Assembly: GCA_036365145.1 (NCBI GenBank)
Contig: JAEOAD010000026.1
Coordinates: 434,001 to 498,000, forward strand
Direction of reading: 5' to 3'
Source: Orientallactaga sibirica
Taxonomy: Eukaryota > Chordata > Mammalia > Rodentia > Dipodidae
DNA: 64,000 nt
The notes beneath the pieces were generated by a model. The model did not search any database. It saw only the letters and a list, made by a program, of their open reading frames with translations, and was not told the DNA's origin. The position numbers and the translations under genes were made by a program. Below, in pieces: positions 1-10,611 of the stretch (positions are counted from its first letter, which is position 1; each line of letters opens with the position of its first letter).

Positions 1-283
1 ATGAGAGTGAAGAACCCAGGTCCAGATTCCGTCCCCTTTGACTGCCGTGGGGGTGCTCAGTATGACAATGTGTGGTCCTTTCCAGCGGGGTCTTAGAGTC
101 TCCTTCTGGTGACGTTTGACCCGAACTAGATCTGTAGGTTTGTTCCCATGAGGTTTTACTGGGGGGGGCTGATAGACGTGGCGGAGGAGGGGGAGAACCT
201 TATCTTGAGTTGTCTGTAAAGCCTGCATGGGTTTGAGAAAGTGAAAGTTAGATATTTCGGCTACTAGGTCAGAGTTGAGCCTA

Positions 284-331
284 GGTACTATGGGAGGGGG
301 TCTCCCAAGGGAGGGGGTCTCCCATAGTACC
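284..331. repeat. Perfect 13-bp inverted repeat
   Basis: GGTACTATGGGAG at 284-296 is followed by its exact reverse complement at 319-331, with a 22-base G-rich spacer. It lies in the integrase C-terminal part of the ERV. Confidence 0.8.
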
Positions 332-409
332 ACATGCGTAGGGAGTGTTCCGAACCCCGAACAGGGAAAAGGGAAGGAGAGCCGTCCAGTCTTCACCAGT
401 CTCTATGGA

Positions 410-410
<1 letters not shown>

Positions 411-474
<64 letters not shown>
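411..474. repeat. (TA)n microsatellite
   Basis: About 60 bases of uninterrupted TA, sitting at the tail of the following minus-strand B1. Confidence 0.95.
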
Positions 475-477
<3 letters not shown>

Positions 478-616
478 TTTCGAGGTAGGGTTTCACTCTA
501 GCTCAGACTGACCTGGAATTCACTATGTAGTCTCAGGGTTGCCTTGAACTTGTGGTGATCCTCCTACCTCTGCCTCCCGAGTGCTGGGATTAAAGGCGTG
601 CGCCAGCACACCCAGT
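475..616 (-). mobile_element. B1-type SINE
   Basis: Near full length, inserted in the ERV. The head lies at 616 and the tail has become the (TA)n tract. Confidence 0.9.
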
Positions 617-816
617 GTTAGGGTCTCTTTTAAGGTCCGATTCATCCTCTCTACCTGACCTGAACTCTGGGGATGATATGTACAATATAATTTTCAATTT
701 ATCCCCAGGGCTTTGGAAAGCCCCTGTGTTTCCTGAGAGAGGAAAGCTGGTCCATTATCATATCCCAGCGGGGAGGGCAGGGCATACCTCTGGATATGGT
801 CCTCCAGTAACTTCTT

Positions 817-972
817 TTTTTTTTTTTTTTGGTTTTGCAAGGTAGGGTCTCACTCTGGTCCAAGCTGACTTGGAATTAACTATGTAGTCTCAGGGTGGCC
901 TCGAACTCTCGGCGATCCTCCTACCTCTGCCTCCCAAGTGCTGGGATTAAAGGCGTGCGCCACCACGCCCGG
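817..972 (-). mobile_element. B1-type SINE
   Basis: Inserted in ERV integrase. A 15-bp target duplication CTCCAGTAACTTCTT flanks it at 802-816 and 973-987. Confidence 0.95.
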
Positions 973-1245
973 CTCCAGTAACTTCTTGAATACAATTTGG
1001 GCAATCTCACCCTTTGCGCAGCATGCCTCCGTCTATCCTGAAAAGGTGTCTACAAAGACTAAGAGATATTTGTAACCATACGGATCTGGTTTAACTTCTG
1101 TGAAGTCCACTTCCCAGGGGATTCCAGGAGAGGTGTGCCTTTCCTTTTTAGCTGGGCCGTGAGAGTTGGCATGGGGATTGGGAGACTCACATGCATCACA
1201 TTTGTTCAGTAGGTCGGTGATGATCTGTTTTAGCCCCTGAATCTT

Positions 1246-2002
1246 TTTTTTTTTTAATTTTTATTGACTTTTAATCTTACATACCAAAGAAACCCCACCT
1301 GATATTTCCCTCCCCTCCCCCATTCCACTTTAGAACTCCGGTCTCCATCATATCCCCTCCCTTTCTCCATTAGTCTCTCTCCTAATTTGATGACATCATC
1401 TTTCTCTTCTATTTTGAGGGTCTTGCAAAGGTATTTCTAGGCACTGCAAGATCATGGATATCGAGGCCAATTTCTGTCTGGGCAGCTGCATAGTAAGAGG
1501 TCATATCCTTCCTTTGGCTCTTCCATTCTATCCGCCCCCTCTTCCGCAATGGTCCCTGAGCCACTGGAGGATGTGACAGAGGTGTTTCAGTGCTGGGCAC
1601 TCCTCCATCCCATCTTCTCAGCACTATGTTGCCTTTTGTGTCATCCCAGTGGTCATCACCATCTGAAAAGAGAAGCTTCTCTAGCCAGAAGTGAGAATAG
1701 CGTTAATATGTGGACATGAACATTTAGTGTAGTGTCCCCAGGGCAGCTTGGTGGGAATAATATATACATTTAGTCAGACATGAGCAGGCTTATACCCCCA
1801 AGGCTCATGACCTCACCTACCATAGACTTTTACTTAGGTTTTTCAGTACCGGGTATGTATTCCCTCCCGTAGAGAGGGCCTTCAGTCCAATTATGGAGCA
1901 CTTGGTTACCCCAAGAGTAGACACGCCACTATTGCACCCGTTCAGTCATTGGGCCTGTCTGGCCAAGCTTGAATATTCAGCATCCACTATTTTCACTGTT
2001 GA
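1246..2002 (-). mobile_element. 5'-truncated L1 copy (3' UTR part)
   Basis: The sequence matches the 3' UTR of the longer L1 at 14306. The T-run at 1246 is its A tail. A 16-bp target duplication TTAGCCCCTGAATCTT lies at 1230-1245 and 2003-2018, so it jumped into the ERV. Confidence 0.9.
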
Positions 2003-2018
2003 TTAGCCCCTGAATCTT

Positions 2019-2881
2019 ATAAGACCTGTTCGGCCGTTTTATTTCCCCCAACGTGGGTTCCTTCATGGAGGAGTTGAGCAATGGTTTTTCCTAATTGGCG
2101 GGGTAGGATGGTGCAGCCTTCAGCGGTGTATCTCCAACCTCCCTTGGTTGGCATGTTGGGCAGGGTCTTGAATTCATCATCTTGCTCATCATAGGAGGGT
2201 TGTTCAGGGAGACTGGGTGCAGGGAGAGCAACCAGCTCCGTGGTGCCGTCTTTGACGACCCATTTGGCTTCCTCATCTGCATTGCGGTTCCCAATGGCTT
2301 CTGGTGAATTTCCTGAAATGCCCGAGACAGCGGATGATGGCGATTTTGGCTGGAAGCCATAAGGCTTGTAGGAGTTCCAATATCTCACCTTTTTTAAAAA
2401 TAGTTTTTCCTTCTGCCGTCAGTAGCCCTCGTTCCCGGTAGATGGCACTGTGAACATGCGCGCTAGCAAACGCATACTGCTGTCCGTGTAGACATTGGCA
2501 GTCTTGTCTTTGCTAAGTTTTAGGGCCTGGGTTAAAGCAACAAGCTCTGCCTCCTGGGCAGAGGTTCCGGAGGGAAGTGCACATGACCAGACGGTGCCTT
2601 GGTTGGATACCGCCGCTGCCCCTGCATATCGGGTTCCGTTCCTGAAGAAACTGCTACCGTCAGTGGAGTAGGTAACGTCTGGCTTTGGCCAAGGCCAGGG
2701 TCTACGATCAGCCCTTGGAACTGTTGCAGGGTCTCAGCACAATCATGTGTAGTAACACATGCAGTCTGGGTTGGGCAGCAGGGTAGCGGGATTGAGGGCT
2801 GCACTGGAAGGAAAGAAATCCTAGGGAGATTTAGTAACAGGGCCTGGTAAGTGAGTGAGTCTTGCATTTGTCATCCAGCGG
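2019..2881 (-). pseudogene. ERV RNase H end and integrase N-terminal zinc domain (broken)
   Basis: The frame at 2017-2388 holds a [10 protein letters not shown] stretch, typical of the RNase H C-terminus, followed by a region like the integrase N-terminal HHCC domain (LLHEGTHVG). Around 2400-2560 an EAELVAL and VYTDSS-like RNase H core can be read with frame changes. The L1 at 1246-2002 splits this part from the integrase core. Confidence 0.75.
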
Positions 2882-3876
2882 TCAGGGGATTTTGAGCATT
2901 CCTTCCACTGAGTGAGGGATGGTCACCTTTAAGGCTTGTCCCAGCGTCAATTTGTCTGCGTCCTTGAATAGCAGGGCAGTGGCCGCAATGATCCTTAAGC
3001 AGGTGGGCCGTCCAGTGGTCACTGGATCCAGCTTCTTAGACAGGTAAGCTACAGGGCATTGCCATGGGCCCAATTGTTGACTTAAGACCCCCTTTGCGAC
3101 TCCCTGATGTTCGTCCACAAACAAATGCAATGGCTTGTCAATACCAGGTAGAGCCAAGGCTGGGGCCCTCAGAAGGGCCTCCTTAATCTGTTGGAATGCC
3201 TTGGCTTAGACTTCGTCCCAATTAAAATATTTTTCACCCCCCATCCAGTAGCTGCATAGAGGGGCTTTGCCAGTTCTGCGAAACCTGGAATCCACAACTG
3301 TCTTAATTGTCTCCGGCTTGAGGGGGTAGGTATGTTAAGGATAGTTTGTTTGCAGGCAGGTGACAGCACCTTTGGCCTCCATTAGACTGTATCCCAGATA
3401 AGTGGCTTCTGGAACACAGATTTGGGCCTTCTTGGCTGACACCTTGTGCCCCAGGCAATTGAGAATCTCCAACAAGTTCCTGGTGGCCTCAAGACAGGAG
3501 GGCTGGCCTTTGGCTGCCAGCAGGATATCATCTGCATACTGTAGCACTGTCACCTCACGGTTATGTGTTTGCACTCACTCAAGTCCAGGTTAATTGTCTG
3601 CTGTAGCCATTTGGCAAAGATGGGCTGGCTTTCCTGGCTTAAGGGGATGCTGAAAAGGGCATCTTTTAAAGTCCAGAACTGAGTACATTACCCTGTCAGG
3701 TGGAAGACTGCTCAAGAGGGTGTATGGATTGGGGACTGTGGGGTGAATGTCCATTACCCGTTTGTTGACTTCTCTTAGGTCCTGGCCTATGCTCCCCTGT
3801 CCCAGGTTTGAGAACTGGGAGCAATGGAGTGTTCCAGGGCGACTGGCAGGGCACCAGAATGCCATGTTTTCTTAAT
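2882..3876 (-). pseudogene. ERV reverse transcriptase and connection domain (broken)
   Basis: [10 protein letters not shown] motif lies in the 3590-3865 frame and the polymerase active-site stretch LQYADDILLAA in the 3335-3574 frame. The box is YADD, where murine leukaemia viruses have YVDD. Between the two the frame changes and a block expected between fingers and palm is missing, so a deletion lies near 3590. The 2882-3157 frame matches the connection and early RNase H region ([16 protein letters not shown]). Confidence 0.8.
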
Positions 3877-3889
3877 CTGTCTATGTGTT

Positions 3890-4101
3890 ATTTTATTTTA
3901 TTTTTATTTATTTATTAGAGACCAGAGAGGGGAAGAGAGAAAGAGAGAGAATGAGCACACCAGGGCCTCTAGCCACTGCAAATGAACTCCAGATGCATGT
4001 GCTACCATATGCATCTGGCTTACATGGGACCTGGAGAATCGAACCGGGGTCCTTAGGCTGCACAGGCATGTGCCTTAACCGCTGAGCCATCTCTCCAGCC
4101 C
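3890..4101 (-). mobile_element. tRNA-derived SINE (B2/Dip-like)
   Basis: Full length, inserted between ERV protease and polymerase. Target duplication CTGTCTATGTGTT at 3877-3889 and 4102-4114. Confidence 0.95.
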
Positions 4102-4114
4102 CTGTCTATGTGTT

Positions 4115-4460
4115 TTTTGATTCCTTGTTTTGCTGCCAGGGTTATTGGATTCTGTTTAACACGGGCAGGTGAGACTGATGGGTTCACAGTTATAACTATA
4201 GGGGCAATATGGCCTGCCAGTCCTGGGGGTGGTTGTGTTCTGCCCATACCGCTGGAAAGTCCCTTAAGAGGCTCTCTATGAGGTTGGGGTCCCCCTTTTT
4301 ACCTGGTTGTGGGTACAACCTATGTTCATCTTCTAAGTGCAGGATGCAAACCAGGTTTGCTACAGACACCGAGAACCCCTGGTCATCAAAATTAATTTTG
4401 GCTTTCATTTTGGTCAGGAGGTCCCTCCCCAGGAGAGGGTATGGGCAGTCTGGAATGATG
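4115..4460 (-). pseudogene. ERV protease C-terminus and start of reverse transcriptase (broken)
   Basis: The minus frame 4196-4465 contains CPYPLLGRDLLTK, the typical end of gammaretroviral protease, followed by the linker to reverse transcriptase. The next piece, near 4115-4190, has NPITLAAKQGIK like the start of the polymerase domain. A tRNA-SINE (3890-4101) separates it from the rest. Confidence 0.75.
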
Positions 4461-4547
4461 ACCATGAGTTCAAGTCCACCCTGAGACTACATAGTGAGTT
4501 CCAGGTCAGCCTGGGCTAGACTGAGACCCTACCTCAAAAAGCCAAAA

Positions 4548-4598
<51 letters not shown>

Positions 4599-4602
4599 AA
4601 AA
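4461..4602 (+). mobile_element. 5'-truncated B1 with (AAAT)n tail
   Basis: Only the second half of the B1 is present. Its tail is expanded to about 15 AAAT units (about 4540-4602). The ERV homology ends here. Confidence 0.85.
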
Positions 4603-4764
4603 GAGTGACTGTCGCCCAGAAAACAACATAGATTTCAGTTTGTCCCAAGAATCATTTTAATGTGGAAGGAGTTTCATGAAAGTTTTATAGCTATAAAGAA
4701 AAAAGAAGGTTATAAATCAAGACATTTTAAACATTTTTTTAAAATTTAAATATTTATTTTCTTT

Positions 4765-4921
4765 TCTCTTTTTCTTTTGGTTTTCAGAGGTAGGGTCTCA
4801 CTCTTGGTCAGGTTGTCCTGGAATTAACTATGTAGTCTCAGGGTGGCCTCGAACTCTCGGCAATCCTCCTACCTCTGCCTCCCAAGTGCTGGGATTAAAG
4901 GTGTGTGCCACCATGCCCGGC
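4765..4921 (-). mobile_element. B1-type SINE
   Basis: Full length; flanked by a short TTAAATATTT duplication near 4746 and 4922. Confidence 0.9.
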
Positions 4922-4931
4922 TTAAATATTT

Positions 4932-5122
4932 CTTATTTTATTTATTTGCAAGCAAAGAGAGAGAGAGAATGGGCATGTCAGGGCCTTTAGTGGCTGCAAA
5001 CTTCAGATGCATGTGCCACTGTGTATCTGGCTTTACTTGCGTACTGGGGAATTGAACCTGGGTTGTTAGACTTTGCAATCAACTGCTTTAACCATTAAGT
5101 TATCTCTCCAGCCCTCCAGCCC
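4932..5122 (-). mobile_element. tRNA-derived SINE (B2/Dip-like)
   Basis: Diverged copy; the head is at 5122 and the tail joins the preceding B1 duplication. Confidence 0.85.
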
Positions 5123-5129
5123 CATTTTA

Positions 5130-5278
5130 AAAATTTTATTTGCTTGTGTGTGTGTGTGCGCGCGTGTGCACACACCAGTTTTTGTATCTAGCTTCATGTA
5201 TGTGGCTGGGGAATTAAACCTGGGTCGACAGGTTTTGCAAGCAGGCACCTTTAAGCACTGAGCCATCTCTGAGGCCCT
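5130..5278 (-). mobile_element. tRNA-derived SINE with (TG)n interior
   Basis: Old copy. Its pyrimidine-rich part has been replaced by a TG/CG tract at 5143-5175. Confidence 0.75.
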
Positions 5279-5491
5279 TCCAGGCATTTTAAAAAATACA
5301 CTAGAGGGAACATCAGATTTGTGGCTACAGCAAAGAGGAAGTCTTTGCTATAGGCCCAGATGTTATCTGATGTCATTCTTGCCCTTTGGCTTGGTAGAAA
5401 TTAGTGATCTGTTAAAATGAATATCTTCCAAAGGGTTTTGCCTTTAGACCCAAGGGTGTAAGATTAGACCCAGGTGAACAACAAGTGAGTA
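5279..5491. other. No recognised feature
   Basis: Apparently single-copy DNA without a convincing exon. Confidence 0.5.
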
Positions 5492-5507
5492 TTAAAGAGC
5501 CTAAAGG

Positions 5508-5784
5508 GGGCTGGAGAGATGGCTTAGCGGTTAAGTCGCCTGCCTGCTAAGACTAAGAACGCTGGTTCCAATCTCCAGGTCCCACGTTTAGCCAGATGCC
5601 AAGTGACGCAAGGGCGCAATGCCACACTTGACCACAAGGTGGCGCACACATCTGGATTTCGTTCACAGCAGCTGAGAGACTGCTGGCGTGCCCATCTCTA
5701 TCTGTCTCCCTCTCCCTCTCTGTCTGTCTGTCTCTCTCTCTGTGTCTCTCTCCAAAAATAAATAAAATAATTTTAAAAAAATTT
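5508..5784 (+). mobile_element. tRNA-derived SINE, long subfamily
   Basis: Carries the extra 'aagtgacgcaagggcgcaat' block that marks a longer subfamily. Target duplication TTAAAGAGCCTAAAGG at about 5492-5507 and 5785-5800. Confidence 0.95.
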
Positions 5785-5811
5785 AAAGAGCCTAAAGGTA
5801 GACAACATAAT

Positions 5812-6003
5812 TTTGCTCCTACCTCAGCCTCATGAGTGCTGGGATTAAAGGCACGAGCCAACACACCTGGCATTTCTTTTTCTTTTTCTTTTTTGAGATA
5901 AGGCCTCCCTCTGTAGAACAAGTTGGCCTATAAATCGAGGCAGTTTTCCCATCTCAATCTCCCAAGTGCTGGGATGACAGACCTAGGCCACCGCCCTTGG
6001 CTA
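5812..6003 (-). mobile_element. Two partial old B1 elements
   Basis: Fragments at about 5812-5872 and 5885-6003, both with the 'gtgctgggat' core in minus orientation. Confidence 0.7.
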
Positions 6004-6228
6004 ATGGTCGCTCAAATGACCCTGGATTCTACCTGCAGCATCACTGTTTCCAAATAAACTTAGGCTTTAGCCATTTTGAAAAATAACCCTATTTCCTTCC
6101 ACTTGGTCCGGAGTTTCTCACTAGAAAGAAATAAGTTGGGCTTCGACTTTTCCTTCCAAGCTATAAAATACAGGTTGTCAGCAGGGCCGGCTTTGCTAGG
6201 AAGAATCCAGTTAAAATCGTACTACGAG

Positions 6229-6408
6229 CCGGGCGTGGTGGCGCACGCCTTTAATCCCAGCACTCGGGAAGCAGAGTTAGGAGGATCACCGTGAGTTCGA
6301 GGCCACCCTGAGACTACATAGTGATTTCCAGGTCAGCCTGAGCTAGAGTGAGACCCTACCTCGAAAAACCAAAACCAAAACAAAACAAAACAAAACAAAA
6401 AAACAAAA
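6229..6408 (+). mobile_element. B1-type SINE
   Basis: Near-consensus copy with an A-rich (AAAAC)n tail. Confidence 0.95.
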
Positions 6409-6621
6409 ATGCACACGACGCACTGCATTCTGGGTTCCCATAGAAGAGCATGAGCCAGCTTCCGAGAATCTTTCAACAGGGCTTTTCCCATGGCCTCCTT
6501 AACGGTTACCTCTTAAAACCGCATGGTGGGGCACAAATACAATCTAACCTTTGACATAGCCTCAAGCGTGTGCTTATGAGATGTTTCAAATAAAGGTGAG
6601 GGTCCAGAAATAGCTCTTTAA

Positions 6622-6765
6622 AGGCCAGACGTGGTGGCACACCTTTAATCCCAGCATTCGGAAGGCAGAGGTAGGAGGATCACTGTGAGTTTGAGGTGAG
6701 CTTGGGACTACAGAGTAAAGTTCCAGATCAGCTTGAGCTTGAGTGAGACCCTACCTTGAAAGAGT
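6622..6765 (+). mobile_element. B1-type SINE, diverged
   Basis: Full length, with scattered substitutions. Confidence 0.85.
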
Positions 6766-6785
6766 CTAAAATGAAAACTGTTTCT

Positions 6786-7466
6786 TTAACAGCTAGCTGC
6801 CCTTCACAGGGTCTTTGTGAGCCATGGCTTTCAAGGAGGGTGCATATGAAAAGAATATAAGCATTCTATTTTTATTTAAATATCAATTCAGTTCCACATG
6901 GCTTCAGTCTCTGGGTCGTAAATGGAATGGGAGCAGAGTCTCCGGAGCTGGACTGAGGAGCCCAGGCTGGGAGAAGCAGCTTAATGTGTGACAGAAAGAA
7001 TGAAGTGGACAGAGAAGTGCACAGGGAAAGGCAAGGCGACACCAAAACCCCACCCCCAGGAAAGATGATGGAGGGGTGAGCCTCCAACCTGGTGAAGGCT
7101 GAGACGATGCCAAAGGCCAGGGTCTGGAGACAGGGAGGCAGAGATCTGAGATGTGCCCGTCTCACCATCCAGCTTTGGGCTGCGAGGGGCCCCAAGAGGT
7201 CTTGAGACAGATAAGGCAGACAGACTTAGTATTACACTGGTTTTATGTCCTTATGGCGTGTCAGGAAACTATGTGGACAAAGCCAGGTGGAATTATTCGG
7301 CAGCAAACATACTGGCTACAACTCGAGATGGCTGCAGTTTACAGTGGGGGAGAGGGGGTTTACGATGGCCGTGTGGTCCTGGGGACCAGCCAGGAATTGC
7401 TGCGTGCAGTGGCATTGGGGAGACGGATAGGCAGAAAGATTACAAGGTCATCCTTGGCTACTTATT
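6786..7466. other. No recognised gene
   Basis: Apparently single-copy DNA. Overlapping frames of 105-135 codons occur on both strands, run into the neighbouring A tract and show no domain, so I do not call a gene. Confidence 0.5.
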
Positions 7467-7532
7467 GAGTTTGAGATTTGAGGCCAGCCTGGGCTACATG
7501 AGAACTTGTCTCAAAAAAAAAAAAAAAAAAAA
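7467..7532 (+). mobile_element. Old B1 fragment with A tract
   Basis: 3' part only ('gaggccagcctgggctacat'), then about 20 A. Confidence 0.7.
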
Positions 7533-7802
7533 GGCTGAGCGTGGTGGCGCACACCTTTAATCTCAGCACTTGGGAGGCAGAGGTAGAGGAATCACTGTGA
7601 GTTCAAGACCAGCCTGGGACTACAGAGTGAGTTCCAGGTCAGCCTGGGCTATAGACCCTACCTCAAAACAAACAAAAGTCAGGCATGGGGTCTCATGCCT
7701 CTGACCCTAGCACTCTGGGAGACTGAGGTAGGAGGATTGTTGAGTTTGAGACCAGCCTGGACTAAAGTGAGAGTAAGAACCCTGCCTCAAAAATCAAAAC
7801 CA
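7533..7802 (+). mobile_element. Two head-to-tail B1 elements
   Basis: A younger copy at about 7533-7675 is followed by an older one at 7677-7802, each placed in the A tail of the one before. Confidence 0.85.
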
Positions 7803-8005
7803 GGCTGGAGAGATGGCTTAGTGGTTTAGACACTTGCCTGCAAAGCCAAAGGACCCAGGTTTGATTCTCCAGGACCCATATAAGCCAGATGCACAAGGTG
7901 GCACATGCATCTGGAGTTTCTTTGCAACAGCTGAAGGCCCTGGACCACCCATTCTCTATCTGCTTCTTTCTCTCTCTCTCTCAAATTAATTAATTAAAAA
8001 ATACC
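7803..8005 (+). mobile_element. tRNA-derived SINE (B2/Dip-like)
   Basis: Full length with CT-rich 3' part and AATTAATT tail. Confidence 0.9.
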
Positions 8006-8012
8006 AAAGTCA

Positions 8013-8185
8013 GGGCTGGAAAGATTGCTCAGTGGTTAAGGCACTTGCCTTAACAACCTGGATTCAATTCCCCAGTACCCATGCAAAGCCAGATGAACAA
8101 AGTGGTGCATGCATCTGGAGTTCATTTGTGGTGGCCAGAGGCCCTGGCATGCCCATTCTCTCTGCTTGCAAATAAATAAATACCA
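8013..8185 (+). mobile_element. tRNA-derived SINE (B2/Dip-like)
   Basis: Shorter CT stretch than the preceding copy; ends in 'ttgcaaataaataaat'. Confidence 0.9.
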
Positions 8186-8211
8186 AAACCAAACAGAAAA
8201 ACAAACACAGG

Positions 8212-8440
8212 GACAGGGAAGATGGCTGAACAGTTAAAGACTTGCTTGCAAAGCCTGCTGGCCCAGGAATGATTCCCCAGCAGCCTCATAAAGAAAAAAA
8301 CAACAAAACAAACAAACAACAAAAAAAAAAGCTGGATACAAAGTGGTGCGTGCATTTGTTTGCAGTAGAAAGAGACTGGCATATGTGTGCATGCACACAT
8401 GCCACACATGTAAATAAATAAGTAAACATTTAAAAAGCAA
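8212..8440 (+). mobile_element. tRNA-derived SINE, diverged
   Basis: A 40-base A/C-rich insertion at about 8287-8330 interrupts the middle. Confidence 0.8.
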
Positions 8441-8642
8441 ACAAAAATGCCAGCTGGATTCCCAAGATTTGGATCAGAAAGAAGTGTGTGCCCATATAGG
8501 TTAGGATGGAAGTGACTTCATTTTAGCTGGAAAGTACCTTGCTTTCCTGAAGATAATATGAAAGGGTCAGGTGAATTCCAGGAGCCAGGGTCCAGTTGTA
8601 AAGTCCCACATAGGATTGATGGTTTTATATATGTGTGGCTTG

Positions 8643-8810
8643 TGCTGGGCATGGTGGTGCATGCCTTTAATCCCACCACTCGGGAGGGAGGAGACGCAGA
8701 TAGATCCCTGTAAGTTCAAGGGCAGCCTGACACTACATAGCTACATAGTGAATTCCAGGTCAGCCTGGGCTAGAGTGAAACCCTACCTCAAAAAAAAAAA
8801 AAAACCCAAA
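8643..8810 (+). mobile_element. B1-type SINE
   Basis: Full length; an 11-base stretch containing 'ctacatag' is duplicated internally near 8733. Confidence 0.9.
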
Positions 8811-9035
8811 ATTACAAACTGACCATAGTTTGTGCTGTGGTTTTGGATGTGTTTTGTTGGATGTGGGGAGCTGGGTTCCCTAGAATGTCAAAGAGAAAAG
8901 AGCTGAAATCGTCAAGAGGTGGATCCTAGTGGGAGGTCCTTAGGTGCCTGGGCACTGCCCTCAGGAGAGATGAAGGCTGCTCTCTGGGACCCTGCTTGGG
9001 TAGTTGGAGAGGATGGTTATGAAAGAGTAATATGG

Positions 9036-9240
9036 GCGCCTGCCTACCAAGCCTAAGAACGCCCGTTTGATTCTCCACATACCACGTTTAGCCAGACGCA
9101 AAGTGACGCAAGGGCGCAATGCCACACTTGCCTACAAGGGGCACATGTGTCTAGAGTTTGTTTACAGTGGCTGAGAGGCTGCTGGCGTGCCCATTCTCTA
9201 TCTGCCCCCCCCCCATCTGACTCTCTCCAAAAAAAAAAAA
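9036..9240 (+). mobile_element. 5'-truncated tRNA-derived SINE, long subfamily
   Basis: Lacks the first 40 bases. Target duplication GAGTAATATGGG at about 9024-9035 and 9241-9252. Confidence 0.9.
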
Positions 9241-9252
9241 GAGTAATATGGG

Positions 9253-9332
9253 ATCGGGGATGTGGCTCAGTAGCCAGGCACTCACCTAGCCTGTGAAAAG
9301 CTCTTGGCTCCACCCCCAGCTCTGAAAAAAAA
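9253..9332 (+). mobile_element. ID-type SINE
   Basis: Starts 'ggggatgtggctcagtag', followed by a short unique part and an A tail, as in BC1-related ID elements. Confidence 0.75.
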
Positions 9333-9335
9333 AAG

Positions 9336-9545
9336 AGGGCTGAAGAGATGGCTTAGCTGTTAAGGCACTTGCCTGGGAAGCCTAAGGATCCAGGTTCAAT
9401 TCCCCAGGGCCCACGTAAACCAGATGCACAAGCTGGTGCATGGATCTGGAGTTCATTTGCAGTGGCTAAAGGCCCTGGATCACCCATTCATTCTCTCTGT
9501 CTCTGTGTGTATGTATATATGCCTCTCTCAAATAAATATTTTAAA
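9336..9545 (+). mobile_element. tRNA-derived SINE (B2/Dip-like)
   Basis: Full length, ending in AAATAAATATTTT. Confidence 0.9.
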
Positions 9546-9597
9546 CATTTTATATTAAATATTTAAAATATTTTAAAATAAAATATTTTTTAAAAGA

Positions 9598-9651
9598 AAG
9601 AGCAAGACCCTTTCTCTTTCTCTCTCTCTCTTTTTTCTCTCTCTTTCTCTC

Positions 9652-9682
<31 letters not shown>

Positions 9683-9765
9683 CTCTTTTTCTCTCTTTCT
9701 CTCTCTTTCTCTCTCTCTCTCTCTCCCTCTCTCTCTCTCTCTCTTTCTCTCTGTCCTTTCTGGCT
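9598..9765. repeat. CT/CTTT pyrimidine tract
   Basis: About 165 bases of almost pure C+T on the plus strand. Confidence 0.95.
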
Positions 9766-9893
9766 TCTTGCTTTCCCATGTGATCTCTTACTCCTGCCCC
9801 AACTCCGTTTACCATGACATGCCACAGCCGGGGGAGTCCTCATCAACGCCAACACCATGCATTTTGGACTTTTCATGTCTAGGACTGAGAGCT

Positions 9894-10090
9894 AGGGGCT
9901 GAGGAAGTGGCTCAGTGGTTCCAGGTGATTGCTCGCAAAGCCTGCGACTCAAGTCCAGTTCCCCAGTATGTACATCAAGCCAGATGCACAAAGTGATGGA
10001 GACGTGAGTCTGGGGCTCATTTGTCACAGCAAAAGGCCCTGACATGCTCTTTCTCTTGCAAATAAAAAAATACAAATATATTTTAAAAAT
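9894..10090 (+). mobile_element. tRNA-derived SINE, diverged
   Basis: Head 'ggggctgaggaagtggctca' and end 'cttgcaaataaaa'. Confidence 0.85.
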
Positions 10091-10122
10091 GAATAAAACT
10101 GAAAGAAAAAAATACCCGTCTG

Positions 10123-10520
10123 TAGTGGTTTGAATGAGATTCCCCCCCATAGCCTTGTGTGTTTTGAATGTCTGAGCACCAGCAATTTGGGAGGGGGGAG
10201 GGAGAGCCTTGCTGGAGGAGACGTGTTGCTTGGGGTGGACTTAGGGATGCTGTAACCCAGTCCCCCTTGTCAGTAATATCTCAGCTCACTCTCGTGCTCT
10301 TTTCTGCCAGCTGCTGTGGCAAGATATGATGCCCAGCTTCTACCATCCTTTCCCTGGCATGCTGAAGTTTCCCCTGGAGACTGCCAGCCCAAACAAACCC
10401 TTTCACCATCAGCGCCTTTTGTCCCAGTGACCAGAAGCTAACCGCAAGCATCCTTGTTTCTTTATCCTTTGAATCAGCTTTTACGGTATTTAGTTGAAGC
10501 CATGGAAAATGGACTGATAA
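10123..10520 (+). mobile_element. Interspersed repeat of unnamed type
   Basis: The start 'gtagtggtttgaatgaga' and the following layout resemble a widespread rodent retroposon that I remember but cannot name with certainty. No coding potential. Confidence 0.5.
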
Positions 10521-10611
10521 GAGTTCTCAAGCACTTCTTATCTAGTTTCCCTCATTTTTAGTGTCTCATAGCATTATGGAATATTTTCAAAAACGAAGAA
10601 ACTAGCATTTT

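Larger units (their letters stand above)
1..1229 (-). pseudogene. ERV integrase core and C-terminal part (broken)
   Basis: Minus-strand translation gives gammaretroviral integrase core landmarks: a WEVDFTE-like stretch near 1100, LLVFVDTFSG near 1060 and a DNGPAF stretch near 760. A C-terminal RWKGP motif lies near 90. An in-frame stop follows the FSG motif. B1 elements interrupt it at 475-616 and 817-972, the second with a clear target duplication. The segment reaches the window edge, so any env would lie outside. Confidence 0.75.
1..4460 (-). mobile_element. Decayed gammaretrovirus-like endogenous retrovirus (pol portion)
   Basis: Read on the minus strand, segments resemble protease end, reverse transcriptase, RNase H and integrase of gammaretroviruses in the expected order from 4460 down to 1. 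The frame is broken by many stops and shifts, by two B1 elements, one L1 copy and one tRNA-SINE. No gag, LTR or env is visible: the protease side is cut near 4460 by a B1, and the other side runs off the left edge. It is a non-functional relic of a class I ERV. Confidence 0.85.

Noticed and set aside
275..511. Overlapping frames through the (TA)n tract giving Tyr-Ile repeats
   Set aside because: Pure microsatellite translation.
4540..4602. Regular AAAT units resembling a spaced array; similar AAATAAAG units at 47590-47690
   Set aside because: Continuous simple repeats in SINE tails without unique spacers, so not CRISPR; the genome is also a mammal's.
7803..7870. tRNA-like head with A and B boxes, repeated dozens of times in the window
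   Set aside because: These are heads of tRNA-derived SINEs followed by a SINE body and A/T tail; none folds as a clean tRNA gene.
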